From positions 1 to 34,516 of the forward strand of contig WGOB01000048.1 of NCBI GenBank assembly GCA_016124255.1: a stretch of 34,516 bases of DNA, in the 5' to 3' direction. The translations under genes and the position numbers were made by a program. Source of the DNA: Alphaproteobacteria bacterium. Lineage in GTDB: Bacteria > Pseudomonadota > Alphaproteobacteria > Caulobacterales > Aquidulcibacteraceae. This document shows, piece by piece, positions 1-7,987 of the stretch; the first letter of the stretch is position 1, and each line of letters starts with the position of its first letter. The notes below the pieces were generated by a model. That model was given only the letters and a program-made list of their open reading frames with translations, was not told the DNA's origin and ran no database searches.

Positions 1-1244
1 CCTTCCAGCCGCGCAAGCCGCCCAGCCGGTCCCGCCAGCGCCCGCGCGCCCTCCGCGCTCAATTCCTGAACCGTGAAGCTCTTCATGAACGACGCAACCG
101 AGACCCCGCTCCACGCCCGCGCCGCGCCATCCGTCGGCAGCGCATGGCTCGGACCGCAGACGTAATCCCCGAACGTCTCTCCGCTCCACGCCCCCACGAA
201 CACCGCGCCCGCATTGTCGATCAGCGGGGTGATCCGGTCCGGCTGCGCGACCTGCACGGAGAGATGCTCCGGCGCGTAGGCGTTCGCCACCGCCGCCGCC
301 GCTTCGGCGCTCCGTACACGGAACGCCCGCGCCGCGTTCAGCGACGCGCGCGCGATCGCAGCGCGCGGCAGCGACGTCGTCTGCGATTCCACCTCCGCAA
401 TCACCGCGTCGATCACATCGTCGGAAAACGCGGCGAAGAGCACTTGCGCGTCTTCGTCATGCTCGGCCTGGCTCAAGAGATCGGCCGCCACCAGCGCGGG
501 ATCGGCGCTCTCGTCCGCGATCACCATGAGTTCGCTCGGCCCGCACGGCGCATCGATCGCCGGCCCGCCCGGCAGCGCCGCAGCAAAACGCTTGGCCTCC
601 GCGACATACGCGTTGCCCGGCCCGAAGATCTTGTCCGCGCGCGGCATGCCCGCGCCATAGGTGAACGCCGCGATCGCCTGCGCGCCGCCGACGAGATGGA
701 GCGACGAGAGCCCGCACGCCGCCGCCGCCGCGATCATCATTGGATGCGCGCCCCCTTGCGCGCTGGGCGGGGTGGCGACGATCCGGTTCTTCACGCCCGC
801 CGCCCCGGCCGGCGCAGCCAGCATGATCAGCGTTGAGAAGAGCGGCGCGGTGCCGCCGGGCGCATAAAGCCCGCACGTTTCGATCGGCCGCCACACCCGC
901 GTGCACACCACGCCGGGCCGCACCTCGATCCGCTGCGAAACCGGCTTTGTCGCGGCATGATAGCGCGTGACGTTCTCTACGCTCATGTCGAGCGCTGCGA
1001 GATCCTCGCGCGTCGCCTGCGCGCGCGCTGCATCGATCACCCGCGCCGTCAGCGCTAATTCTTCCGGCGCGCGCTTGTCGAGCCGCTCCGCCCAGCGCGC
1101 GACGCCCACCGCGCCGTCGCGCTCGACATCCGCAAAGACTGCCGCAACCGCTTCACTCACGCGCGCATCGCGCCGCCGCGCCGGCCGCGCCAGCGCAGCC
1201 GCGCGGTCTTCAGCCGAAAGCGCCGACCAATCGTAGCGTCTCAT
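1..1244 (-). CDS. hisD: Histidinol dehydrogenase, 3' end cut by window edge
   Basis: HisD oxidises L-histidinol to L-histidine in two NAD-dependent steps, the last of the histidine pathway, in the cytoplasm. I translated the minus strand by hand. It is open from an ATG at 1244-1242 to the window edge, giving 414 residues of a protein usually near 430, so only the last 15-20 are missing. Visible family hallmarks are ETCGLYAPGG, KIFGPGNAYVAEAK, the zinc-ligand segment LLSQAEHDEDAQ, the catalytic Glu-His pair in AYAPEHLSVQ, and GDYVCGPSHALPT. The start overlaps the hisG stop by one base (TGATG), so translation is probably coupled. It is the third gene of a regulator-hisG-hisD operon. No frameshift was seen. 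Confidence 0.96.
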   Translation of the reverse strand, partial: MRRYDWSALSAEDRAAALARPARRRDARVSEAVAAVFADVERDGAVGVARWAERLDKRAPEELALTARVIDAARAQATREDLAALDMSVENVTRYHAATKPVSQRIEVRPGVVCTRVWRPIETCGLYAPGGTAPLFSTLIMLAAPAGAAGVKNRIVATPPSAQGGAHPMMIAAAAACGLSSLHLVGGAQAIAAFTYGAGMPRADKIFGPGNAYVAEAKRFAAALPGGPAIDAPCGPSELMVIADESADPALVAADLLSQAEHDEDAQVLFAAFSDDVIDAVIAEVESQTTSLPRAAIARASLNAARAFRVRSAEAAAAVANAYAPEHLSVQVAQPDRITPLIDNAGAVFVGAWSGETFGDYVCGPSHALPTDGAARAWSGVSVASFMKSFTVQELSAEGARALAGPAGRLARLE

Positions 1245-2119
1245 CACATCATCTTCTCGATCGGCAGCACCAGGATCGCGGAGGCGCCCGCGCCCTTGAG
1301 CCGCTCCAGCGTCTCCCAGAACACGCTCTCCTGGCACACCGCATGCACCGCCAGCACATCCTCGCGTCCCGCAAGCGGCGTGATCGTCGGCGCGTCCGCC
1401 CCCGGCAGGATTGATGTAATCTCCGCAAGCCGTGCGCGCGGCGCGTTCATCATGATGTACTTGGCCCCGCGTGACGCCGAGACGCCGCGAAACCGCGCCA
1501 GCATGCTCTCCGCCAGATCCGCGAACGCCGGCTGCACGCCCTTCGGCGCGCGGATCAGCACCGCTTCGCTTTCAAGCACCGTGTCGTAGGCTTCAAGCCC
1601 GTTGGCCTCCAGCGTCGCGCCGGTCGAGACCAGATCGCAGATCGCCTGCGCCAGGTGCAGCCGCGGCGCCACCTCCACCGCCCCGCGCATGGTCAGGATC
1701 TCCGCCTCCACGCCGTGCGCATCGAGAAACCGCTTCAACGACCGCGGATACGTCGTCGCAATGCGCAAGCCGGCGAGCGAATGCGGGTTGGCGTATTTGA
1801 ATCCGGTCGGCGCGGCGATCTTCAGCGTGCAGCGCCCGAAGCCAAGCGCCATCGCCTCCCCCGGCGCCCGCGCGCCGAGATCGGTCTCCGCCAGCACGTT
1901 GCGCCCCACGATGCCGAAATCCGCGACGCCGTCGCCCACGAACGTCGGGATGTCGTCGTCGCGCACGCGCAGGATGTCGATCGGGGCATTCTCGACGCGA
2001 TAGAGCAGATCGTTCGCGCCCTTCATCACCCGAAAGCCCGCGGCCTCCAGGAGCTCCAGGCTCTTCTCCGCCAGCCGCCCGCTCTTCTGCACCGCGATCC
2101 GCAACGCCGGCGCGCTCAT
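1244..2119 (-). CDS. hisG: ATP phosphoribosyltransferase, long form
   Basis: HisG catalyses the first committed step of histidine synthesis, joining ATP and PRPP to phosphoribosyl-ATP, and is normally feedback-inhibited by histidine. The 291-residue protein starts MSAPALRIAVQKSGRL and has the periplasmic-binding-protein-like catalytic fold, with segments such as VGDGVADFGIVGRNVL and the phosphate-binding DLVSTGATL. Its length and the C-terminal region (about residues 215-291, ending in KGAGASAILVLPIEKMM) fit the long form with an ACT-like regulatory domain, so no HisZ partner should be required. The ATG overlaps the stop of the upstream regulator (ATGA, 2119-2116), and its own stop overlaps hisD. 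Regulation is probably through the palindrome upstream of the first gene. Confidence 0.95.
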   Translation of the reverse strand: MSAPALRIAVQKSGRLAEKSLELLEAAGFRVMKGANDLLYRVENAPIDILRVRDDDIPTFVGDGVADFGIVGRNVLAETDLGARAPGEAMALGFGRCTLKIAAPTGFKYANPHSLAGLRIATTYPRSLKRFLDAHGVEAEILTMRGAVEVAPRLHLAQAICDLVSTGATLEANGLEAYDTVLESEAVLIRAPKGVQPAFADLAESMLARFRGVSASRGAKYIMMNAPRARLAEITSILPGADAPTITPLAGREDVLAVHAVCQESVFWETLERLKGAGASAILVLPIEKMM

Positions 2120-2436
2120 CGTTTCGGTCCCTTCTTCTTGCTCGAGAGCCGATCGAGCACGATGCGATAGCCCTGATACGGCATGTCCTTCAGAAACCGC
2201 GCCACCCGCGTCACCGTCGCCGTCGACGCCGGCGCTTGCGCCGCAATCTCGCGATACGAGAGCGCGCCCTCATCGAGCAGCCGCGCCACCAGCCACCGCT
2301 CCGACAGCGCCTTCACTTCGCCCGGCGTGCAGAGATCGCGCAAGAACGCCTCCGCCTCGCGGCGGCTCTCCAGCGCAAGCAGCGCATCGACCAAATCTGG
2401 CCGCCGGGCGCCGCCCGCAGCCTTCGCGCCCGTCAT
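2116..2436 (-). CDS. YerC/YecD (HisR-like) TrpR-family regulator
   Basis: This is a TrpR-superfamily DNA-binding protein of the YerC/YecD type. The body (DLCTPGEVKALSERWLVARLL, then SYREIAAQAPASTATVTRVARFL) contains the TrpR-like helix-turn-helix. I chose the ATG at 2436 (106 aa) over an in-frame TTG at 2460 because GGAGG (2448-2444) lies 7 nt before the ATG. It is first in an overlapping operon with hisG and hisD. TrpR-like HisR proteins of this family repress histidine genes in some Firmicutes. Its position and the palindrome just upstream suggest, by inference, that it autoregulates this his operon, perhaps with histidine as co-repressor. Family assignment is secure; the regulatory target is inferred. 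Confidence 0.85.
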   Translation of the reverse strand: MTGAKAAGGARRPDLVDALLALESRREAEAFLRDLCTPGEVKALSERWLVARLLDEGALSYREIAAQAPASTATVTRVARFLKDMPYQGYRIVLDRLSSKKKGPKR

Positions 2437-2461
2437 CGGCACGCCTCCGTGATGTGGCAAC

Positions 2462-2489
2462 GTTTTAACACGTTAAAACACCACGTCAA
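2462..2489 (-). promoter_or_regulatory. Putative his-operon promoter with 18-bp palindromic operator
   Basis: GTTTTAACACGTTAAAAC at 2462-2479 is a perfect 8-2-8 inverted repeat and the most AT-rich patch nearby. Reading the minus strand, TTGACG (2489-2484) is a good -35 element. The palindrome then covers the spacer and the -10 position, about 26 nt before the regulator's ATG. This layout is what a TrpR-type repressor operator would look like. No perfect -10 hexamer is visible. Confidence 0.6.
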
Positions 2490-2550
2490 GACCTCTCCTT
2501 CCGCACCCGTTCACGGGGGAGCGCCCTCCCGGACTTGATCCGAGGGGACG

Positions 2551-2583
2551 GAGGGGCGCGCGGATACGCACATCCGCCCCTCA
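2551..2583. terminator. Hairpin between cinA-like gene and his operon
   Basis: GAGGGGC...GGAT and ATCC-GCCCCTC form an imperfect stem with a 4-nt bulge just beyond the stop of the minus-strand cinA-like gene. There is no clear T-run on either strand, so it is at best a weak terminator, or else a dispersed palindromic repeat. Confidence 0.3.
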
Positions 2584-2594
2584 GTCAGCGGGCT

Positions 2595-3086
2595 CTATCC
2601 CGCCGCAATCAGCCCGCGCTCCAAGAGCAGCAGCGCCTCGCGCGCGAACACGCGCATGTTCCCCACGCGGTCGCGCTCGCCCGTCTCAACCGTCAGCGCG
2701 ATTTCCGCGCCCGGCCCGACGAGCGCGATGCACGTATGCCCGGCCGCATCGCCATAAGGATTGCCCGTCGGCCCCGCCGCGCCGGTTTCGGACAATCCCC
2801 AATCCGTCCCGAACCGGTTGCACGCCGTGCGCGCGAGGATGAGCGCGTAGGGCTCGCTCGCGCTGCGCACGCCGGCGACGTCCTCCTTCGCCAGCCCCAT
2901 CAGCGTCGCGCGCGCCCGCGGCGTGTAGACGACGCCCCCGGCCACGAAATACGCAGATGCGCCCGGCACGGCCAGCAGCGCCGCCGAGATCAATCCGCCC
3001 GCGGACGATTCCGCCACGCCGACCCGCTCCCCCCGCGCCGTGAGGCGCTGCGCAATCCGTTCAGCGATTGGGATGAGCGTATCCAT
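2595..3086 (-). CDS. CinA-family nicotinamide-nucleotide amidohydrolase (PncC-type)
   Basis: This 163-residue protein corresponds to the C-terminal domain of CinA on its own, as in PncC/YgaD. That family deamidates nicotinamide mononucleotide to nicotinate mononucleotide in pyridine nucleotide salvage. Visible signatures are RVGVAESSAGGLISAALLAVPGAS near residues 21-44, FVAGGVVYTPRAR, and SETGAAGPTGNPYGDAAG, which is the conserved TG.AGP.G loop. The ATG at 3086 gives the usual length. It is divergent from the helicase gene and lies upstream of the his operon on the same strand, but it is separated by a likely promoter and hairpin, so it is probably not in that operon. Confidence 0.9.
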   Translation of the reverse strand: MDTLIPIAERIAQRLTARGERVGVAESSAGGLISAALLAVPGASAYFVAGGVVYTPRARATLMGLAKEDVAGVRSASEPYALILARTACNRFGTDWGLSETGAAGPTGNPYGDAAGHTCIALVGPGAEIALTVETGERDRVGNMRVFAREALLLLERGLIAAG

Positions 3087-3231
3087 GTCGGCGCCTTCGA
3101 TACGAAACAGGGGAAACCCATCCCACCCATTCCCGAACGAATGCGCAAGCGTTCGGCCCCATTCACCGCAAACGGTCCTGTTCGCCGCGTCCGGGGGACC
3201 CGACAGCCCGAAACCTTGCGGGCGCGCGTTA

Positions 3232-3260
3232 TTGACTTCTCAACCTCTTGCGACGATATC
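3232..3260 (+). promoter_or_regulatory. Putative promoter of the DEAD-box helicase gene
   Basis: TTGACT (3232-3237), a 17-nt spacer and GATATC (3255-3260) form a good sigma-70-like promoter. The 362-nt gap 3087-3448 holds no gene. If this promoter is used, the helicase mRNA has a leader of about 180 nt. I see no recognised riboswitch in that leader. Confidence 0.5.
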
Positions 3261-3448
3261 ACGACCCAGCGACCGTTCGCCTCCAGCCGCTCGGCATGGT
3301 GAAGCGCAACGCGGTCACCCTGGAACGCCACCATCGACGTTCGGCTTTGAGCATCCCGCTTCTTTCGGGCCTGCGCTCGCCGCCTTTCTTCGCCGTCGCA
3401 TCGTTCCCTTGATCACAGGCGCGCGTCCGCGCGCCCGAAAGACGATTC

Positions 3449-4852
3449 ATGACCAGTTTTGATTCCCTCGGCCTTGGCGCGCCGCTTTTGAAAGCGCTCG
3501 CCGCCGAGAACTATGCCAACCCCACGCCGATCCAACAGAAAGCGATCCCGATCGTCCTGTCCGGCCGCGACCTCGTCGGCCTCGCGCAGACCGGCACCGG
3601 CAAGACCGCCGCCTTCGCGTTGCCGGTGCTGCAGCGCCTCGGCGAAACCCGCCGCCACGCCGGCGCCCGCGCCTGCCGCGCGCTGGTGCTCGCGCCCACG
3701 CGCGAACTCGCCGCCCAGATCGCGGACTCCTTCCGCGCCTACGGCCGCTTCCTCGGCCTCTCCACCGCCGTCGCCTTCGGCGGCGCTTCCATGGGCAAGC
3801 AGGTCCAGGCGCTCGCCCGCGGCGTCGATATCCTTGTGGCGACGCCCGGGCGCCTGCTCGACCACGTCTCGCAGCGCACGCTCAGCCTCGCCAACGTCGA
3901 GATTCTGATCCTCGACGAAGCCGATCACATGCTCGACATGGGCTTCGTCCACGATCTGCGCCGCATCGCGCAGCTCGTGCCGGCCGAGCGCCAGAGCCTC
4001 TTCTTCTCCGCCACCATGCCGCCCGCGATCGCGGATCTCGCAGGCCAGTTCCTGCGCGATCCGATGCGCGTCGCGGTCGCGCCGCAATCGACCACCGCAG
4101 AGCGTGTCGACCAAGCCGTGATCCACGTCGCACAGACGGCCAAGTTCGATCTGCTCGACGCGTTGCTGAACGAAGACGTCGCAATGGCGCGCACGCTCGT
4201 GTTCGCGCGCACCAAGCACGGCGCCAACCGCCTCGCCCAGCGCCTCACGAGCGCCGGCCACGCCGCCGACGCGATCCACGGCAATAGGAGCCAGGGTCAG
4301 CGCGAGCGCGCGCTCGAGGCGTTCAAGAAGGGGCGCATCCGCGTGCTCGTCGCCACCGAGATCGCGGCCCGCGGCATCGATGTCGAGGAGGTGAGCCACG
4401 TCGTGAACTACGACCTGCCCAACGTGCCCGAGCAATATGTCCACCGGATCGGCCGCACCGCGCGCGCAGGCGCAGCAGGCCGCGCGATCTCGTTCTGCGC
4501 ACCGGACGAGCGCGCCTACCTGCGCGACATCGAGAAGCTCACCAGGCAGCCGGTGCCCGTCGTCGCCCACGCGCTGGCGACGGCCCCGGCGACGCCCGCA
4601 TCCGCGCAAGCGCCCCGCCAGCACCGCAAGCCGGCGCACACGGAGCGGCCCAAGCAGCAGAAGCCGGCGCACGCTGAGCGACCCAAGCAACAAAAGCCCG
4701 CACCGCAACAATCGAAGAATGCGCCTGCAAAAAAGCCGCCCGCACGCTCACACGCCCATCATCGCGACGAAGGCGATCGGCGCGATCGCAAAGGCAACGA
4801 GGTCTGGTCGAACGCCGCGCCCCAGCGCAACCGTCGCAGACGCCGCGCCTGA
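3449..4852 (+). CDS. DEAD-box ATP-dependent RNA helicase (RhlE-like)
   Basis: This is a 467-residue helicase that remodels RNA duplexes in ribosome assembly or mRNA decay, depending on subfamily. All core motifs are present in order: Q motif (NPTPIQQ, about 24-30), Walker A AQTGTGKT (46-53), PTRELA, GG and TPGRL, DEAD (156-159), SAT (about 187-189), then RGIDVEEVSHVVNYDLP and HRIGRTAR in the second RecA domain. After about residue 380 there is a low-complexity basic tail with a repeated ERPKQQKPAH unit, typical of RNA-binding tails in RhlE-like proteins. The start is the ATG at 3449, with only a weak Shine-Dalgarno. The long predicted leader suggests post-transcriptional control such as cold induction, but that is inference. 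Confidence 0.95.
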   Translation: MTSFDSLGLGAPLLKALAAENYANPTPIQQKAIPIVLSGRDLVGLAQTGTGKTAAFALPVLQRLGETRRHAGARACRALVLAPTRELAAQIADSFRAYGRFLGLSTAVAFGGASMGKQVQALARGVDILVATPGRLLDHVSQRTLSLANVEILILDEADHMLDMGFVHDLRRIAQLVPAERQSLFFSATMPPAIADLAGQFLRDPMRVAVAPQSTTAERVDQAVIHVAQTAKFDLLDALLNEDVAMARTLVFARTKHGANRLAQRLTSAGHAADAIHGNRSQGQRERALEAFKKGRIRVLVATEIAARGIDVEEVSHVVNYDLPNVPEQYVHRIGRTARAGAAGRAISFCAPDERAYLRDIEKLTRQPVPVVAHALATAPATPASAQAPRQHRKPAHTERPKQQKPAHAERPKQQKPAPQQSKNAPAKKPPARSHAHHRDEGDRRDRKGNEVWSNAAPQRNRRRRRA

Positions 4853-4875
4853 AGCAATTGAGCCCAAGACACAGC

Positions 4876-4907
4876 GAACCCGGCGCGCCCTGAGGTGCGC
4901 CGGGTTC
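4876..4907. terminator. Inverted repeat between convergent helicase and urcA genes
   Basis: GAACCCGGCGC (4876-4886) and GCGCCGGGTTC (4897-4907) form a perfect 11-bp stem with a 10-nt loop, in the gap between two convergent genes. Only a short T-rich stretch follows on the plus strand. The position suits a bidirectional terminator. Confidence 0.6.
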
Positions 4908-4927
4908 TTGCCGTATGCCGCCGCCCG

Positions 4928-5380
4928 TCAGTAGCGGGCGCGCGCGACCACCGCACGGAATTGCGGCATCGCGTCGTTCACCGCCTCACGCACGCAGTCA
5001 CGATCACTGGTGACGGAAGGGCCGACCACGATGTCGTCCGCTTCCTCGCACGCCAGCCGCGCCGTCTCCGTCACGCGCTGGCGCAGCTCGCGCACATCCG
5101 CCGCGTAGCGCAGGTCGAGATCGCGCGCATAGACGATGCGCGACACCGAGACGACTTCCGTCCGCGCGCCCAGCGGCCCGCGCTGACGCTCGCGATGCAC
5201 GCTGTAGGGCGCGACGACCGTGATCCCGTCATCCTCGTAGACGACCTCATCGCCATAATACGGATCGCTCGAATACGTGTCCGCCGCACTGGTTTGGACG
5301 AACCCGAAGCTCGCGACGCCGAACGCCGCCGCAGCGCCGAGCGCCGCAGCCAGTTTTCCTTTGCGCACAATTCTCTCCAT
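4928..5380 (-). CDS. UrcA-family exported protein
   Basis: A 150-residue protein of the UrcA family, small exported proteins of unknown function found in Caulobacterales and other alphaproteobacteria. Residues 1 to about 33 (MERIVRKGKLAAALGAAAAF onward, ending in TSAAD) look like a Sec signal peptide. The mature part has the family core VSVSRIVYARDLDLRYAADV followed by LRQRVTETARLACEE and SDRDCVREAVNDAMPQ, with two conserved cysteines likely to form a disulphide. I chose the ATG at 5380, although upstream codons stay open, because it begins the signal peptide. Its Shine-Dalgarno is poor. It converges with the helicase gene. Confidence 0.85.
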   Translation of the reverse strand: MERIVRKGKLAAALGAAAAFGVASFGFVQTSAADTYSSDPYYGDEVVYEDDGITVVAPYSVHRERQRGPLGARTEVVSVSRIVYARDLDLRYAADVRELRQRVTETARLACEEADDIVVGPSVTSDRDCVREAVNDAMPQFRAVVARARY

Positions 5381-5492
5381 TGCAGGGCGCGCCGCGAGGG
5401 CGCGAAAAGTGAGCTCCCGCTGGCAAGGAAAACGGAAATGGGCCGAATTCGTTCCGATCGGGTGCAGCGCGGATCGTGCTAGGGAGGCGCCG

Positions 5493-5825
5493 ATGGCCAC
5501 GCCCGCCGACGTCCGCCGCGCCGCCCTCGCGCTTCCCGGGGCGCATGAAGTGCAGGACCGCCACGGGATCTGGTTCAACGTCGGCAAGAAGACGTTCATC
5601 GTCTGCTGGGGCGACGCCTGGGTCTTCAAGCTGCCGAAGCCGCGTCAGGAACTGCTGTTCGAAGCCCGTCCCGAAATCTTCACGCCCTTCCGCGCCGGCG
5701 CGATGCTCTGGTCCACCGTCGATATCGCCAAGCTCTCCCGCGCCGAAACCAGGCATTTCGTGACCGAAGCCTGGACCACCATTGTCCCCAAGAAGCGCGC
5801 GCGCACGCTCGCGCCGCCCTCATAG
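5493..5825 (+). CDS. MmcQ/YjbR-family protein
   Basis: A 110-residue protein of the MmcQ/YjbR family, small proteins with a CyaY-like fold of uncertain role, often annotated as DNA-binding. It shows the family pattern: RRAALALPGAHEVQDRHGIWFNVGKKTFIVCW, a K-L-P-K-P segment, and a C-terminal TEAWTTIVPKK. Strong AGGGAGG at 5481-5487 lies 5 nt before the ATG. The stop (TAG, 5823-5825) overlaps the stop of the convergent vapC gene by a few bases. Confidence 0.85.
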   Translation: MATPADVRRAALALPGAHEVQDRHGIWFNVGKKTFIVCWGDAWVFKLPKPRQELLFEARPEIFTPFRAGAMLWSTVDIAKLSRAETRHFVTEAWTTIVPKKRARTLAPPS

Positions 5826-6200
5826 GCGCTCAGCGCCGTCCATCTCGCCGAGGCGCCGATCGAATGTCGCAAGCGGCCCATGCCCCTGCTGACGCGCGAC
5901 TTCGAGGATCAGGCAATCGGAGAACCCAATTCGCGGATGGGCGCGATAGAGATTGAGCGCCCGGCGCACCAGATGGCTGTCCTGAAGGCTCAGCTGCGCG
6001 TGATCGAGCAGCATGTCGATCGCCAAGGCGATCTGTTTGCTGGACAGACCATAAACCGAGTCCAGCACACACACGGCCTCGACGAGAACCAAGTGCGAGA
6101 CCCACGCGCCTTTCTCGACGCCCGCTTCCGCGCGCGCGACCTGTCCAGGCTCGTCGCGCGCGATCAGCCGAACCAGCACATTCGTGTCAATCGCGCGCAT
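5820..6200 (-). CDS. vapC: PIN-domain toxin, VapC-like ribonuclease
   Basis: A 126-residue PIN-domain protein, the toxin of a type II toxin-antitoxin pair. VapC toxins are Mg-dependent RNases that cut tRNA or rRNA. The acidic active-site residues are in place: D5 (MRAIDTNVLVRLI), E41 (LVLVEAVCVLD), D95 (GFSDCLILEVAR) and D114 (TFDRRL). It overlaps the upstream antitoxin gene by 14 nt and is co-transcribed with it. The ATG at 6200 is the natural start because the aspartate motif follows directly. It appears intact. Confidence 0.9.
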   Translation of the reverse strand: MRAIDTNVLVRLIARDEPGQVARAEAGVEKGAWVSHLVLVEAVCVLDSVYGLSSKQIALAIDMLLDHAQLSLQDSHLVRRALNLYRAHPRIGFSDCLILEVARQQGHGPLATFDRRLGEMDGAERL

Positions 6201-6447
6201 ACTTCTTGCGCATGTGCGCCCGGACGCCCGCTTTCAGCTGCTGCAAGGTCTTGGCCGGCGGGCTTTGCCCCTTGAACACGGCCGCGTGCACCGCAGCGGA
6301 GCTGTGCAGGCCGACGCGGCGCACCACAACCTCGCCGTCCCGCTCTTCCCACTCGATTGCAGAGCCTGGGCCGATCCCGAGCTTCTTTCGAATCTCGGCC
6401 GGAATTGAGATTTGGCCCTGCGCCGTGAGCTTCGATTGGATCGTCAC
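6187..6447 (-). CDS. vapB: AbrB/MazE-type antitoxin (VapB-like)
   Basis: An 86-residue antitoxin with an N-terminal swapped-hairpin AbrB DNA-binding domain: TIQSKLTAQGQISIPAEIRKKLGIGPGSAIEW (about 2-33). The C-terminal part (about 50-86) should wrap the toxin. The start is GTG at 6447. There is no Shine-Dalgarno because a TAATAT -10 element sits 6 nt upstream, which predicts a leaderless mRNA. It precedes vapC with a 14-nt overlap. Such antitoxins usually repress their own promoter, alone or with the toxin, and a palindrome sits over the -10 region. Confidence 0.9.
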   Translation of the reverse strand: MTIQSKLTAQGQISIPAEIRKKLGIGPGSAIEWEERDGEVVVRRVGLHSSAAVHAAVFKGQSPPAKTLQQLKAGVRAHMRKKYARD

Positions 6448-6453
6448 GGCCCG

Positions 6454-6481
6454 ATATTACCACGGTAATGCAGATCGACAA
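6454..6481 (-). promoter_or_regulatory. vapBC promoter and palindromic operator
   Basis: On the minus strand, TTGTCG (6481-6476), a 16-nt spacer and TAATAT (6459-6454) lead to a predicted +1 at the G of the GTG start codon at 6447. ATTACCACGGTAAT (6456-6469) is a 6-2-6 inverted repeat over the -10 region and spacer, the expected place for an autorepressor site. Confidence 0.6.
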
Positions 6482-6548
6482 GGCGCGCCCGTATTGCGAT
6501 CGTCGGAAAAAACCTCTGGCGCACATTGGCGCCTTCGATCCTTGGGGG

Positions 6549-6580
6549 CCGGGTCTCGCCTTCGCTTCGCCCGGAATGAG
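6549..6580. repeat. Dispersed intergenic repeat, CCGGGTCTCGCCTTCGC type
   Basis: The reverse complement reads TCATTCCGGGCGAAGCGAAG followed by GCGAGACCCGG. It closely matches the left half of the element at 12611-12680. Elements of this kind (GTCATTCCGGGCGAAGC...) are widespread in alphaproteobacterial intergenic DNA. It lies in the gap between the vapBC promoter and the end of the thiolase gene. Confidence 0.6.
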
Positions 6581-6606
6581 GAAGGTGGGTGCAGGTCCGG
6601 CTGAAC

Positions 6607-7788
6607 CTAGCGCTCAACGCACATCGCGATGCCCATGCCCCCGCCGATGCACAGCGTGGCGAGGCCCTTTTTCGCTTTCGACCGCCGCATCTCGTAGAGC
6701 AGCGTCGTCAGCACCCGCGCGCCGGACGCGCCGATCGGATGACCGATCGCGATCGCGCCGCCGTTCACGTTCACCTTCGCCGGGTCCCAGCCCATGTCCT
6801 TGTTGACCGCGAGCGCCTGCGCCGCGAACGCCTCGTTAGCCTCAATCAGATCGAGATCGGCGACCTTCCATCCCGCCTTCTCCAGCGCCGCCTTCGACGC
6901 CGGGATCGGCCCCGTTCCCATGATCGAAGGATCGCATCCGCGCGAAGCCCACGACGCGATCCGCGCCAAGGGCTCGATGTTGCGCTTCTTGGCCTCGTCC
7001 GCCGTCATGATCACGAGCGCGGCCGCGCCGTCATTGATCCCGGACGCGTTCGCGGCCGTCACGGTGCCGCCGTCCGGCTTGAACGCGGGGCGCAGCTTGG
7101 CCGCATCCGCGACCGTTGCGCCATGGCGGATGTATTCGTCACGATCGACCGTGGTGTCCCCGCGCCGGCCTTTGATCGTCACCCGCGCGATCTCGTCGAT
7201 GAACTTGCCGCCTCTCTGCGCCGCTTCGGCCTTGTTCTGCGACGCCGTCGCGAACGCGTCCTGCTCCTCGCGCGTGATCTGCCATTTCTGCGCGACGTTC
7301 TCCGCCGTGATGCCCATGTGATAGCCGTAGAAGACGTCGGTGAGCCCGTCCTTGATCATGGAATCGTTGAATTCCATGCCGCCCATCTTCTGGCCCGCGC
7401 GCAGGTGCGCGACGTGCGGCGAGAGGCTCATGTTCTCCTGCCCGCCCGCGACCACGACCTTGGCGTCCCCCGTCGCGATCTGCTGGTAGGCGGTCGCCGC
7501 CGCGCGCAGCCCGGAGCCGCACACCTGGTTGAGCGACCAGGCCGGGCTTTCGTCCGGCACCCCCGCCGCGCGCGACGCCTGCCGCGCCGGGTTCATGCCT
7601 TGGTTCGCTGTCAGAACCTGGCCAAGCACCACCTCGTCGACGTCCTTGGCGTCCACGCCCGCCCGCTGCAGCGCCGCCGTAATCGCCGTCTTCCCGAGTT
7701 CGAACGCCGGCAGCGCGGCGAACGCGCCGTTGAACGAGCCGACCGGCGTGCGGGCGGCGGCGGCGATGACGATGTCGGGGGCGGCCAT
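6607..7788 (-). CDS. phaA: Acetyl-CoA acetyltransferase (thiolase, PhaA/AtoB-type)
   Basis: A 393-residue biosynthetic-type thiolase that condenses two acetyl-CoA to acetoacetyl-CoA. The catalytic cysteine is C90 in [11 protein letters not shown], the conserved histidine is H350 in [14 protein letters not shown], and the second cysteine is C380 in [11 protein letters not shown]. Length and N-terminus ([17 protein letters not shown]) match the family exactly. GAGG lies 8 nt before the ATG. It is divergent from phaR, the regulator of polyhydroxyalkanoate granules, so a role as the first enzyme of PHB synthesis is likely, although no phaB or phaC is in the window. A degradative role cannot be excluded from sequence. 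Confidence 0.93.
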   Translation of the reverse strand: MAAPDIVIAAAARTPVGSFNGAFAALPAFELGKTAITAALQRAGVDAKDVDEVVLGQVLTANQGMNPARQASRAAGVPDESPAWSLNQVCGSGLRAAATAYQQIATGDAKVVVAGGQENMSLSPHVAHLRAGQKMGGMEFNDSMIKDGLTDVFYGYHMGITAENVAQKWQITREEQDAFATASQNKAEAAQRGGKFIDEIARVTIKGRRGDTTVDRDEYIRHGATVADAAKLRPAFKPDGGTVTAANASGINDGAAALVIMTADEAKKRNIEPLARIASWASRGCDPSIMGTGPIPASKAALEKAGWKVADLDLIEANEAFAAQALAVNKDMGWDPAKVNVNGGAIAIGHPIGASGARVLTTLLYEMRRSKAKKGLATLCIGGGMGIAMCVER

Positions 7789-7987
7789 GGGGTGTCCTCT
7801 TATGGTTTTCGCGTGCAGCGCGTCTTGCCTCGCATAGTGCGCCGCACTTGGGAAGCGGGCGGGAACCCGCGCACGCGCCGCGCTGCGAGAAAAACCGCGC
7901 GGTTTGAAATGGATCGTGGGAAAATCCGCCCGCTTGGGCTATGCTGCGCCGCGAAATCAGACGGCTCCCCCGTCCGGAGGAAGAAAA

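Noticed and set aside
3413-4711. Minus-strand 432-codon frame opposite the DEAD-box helicase
   Set aside because: Antisense shadow of a gene with all helicase motifs.
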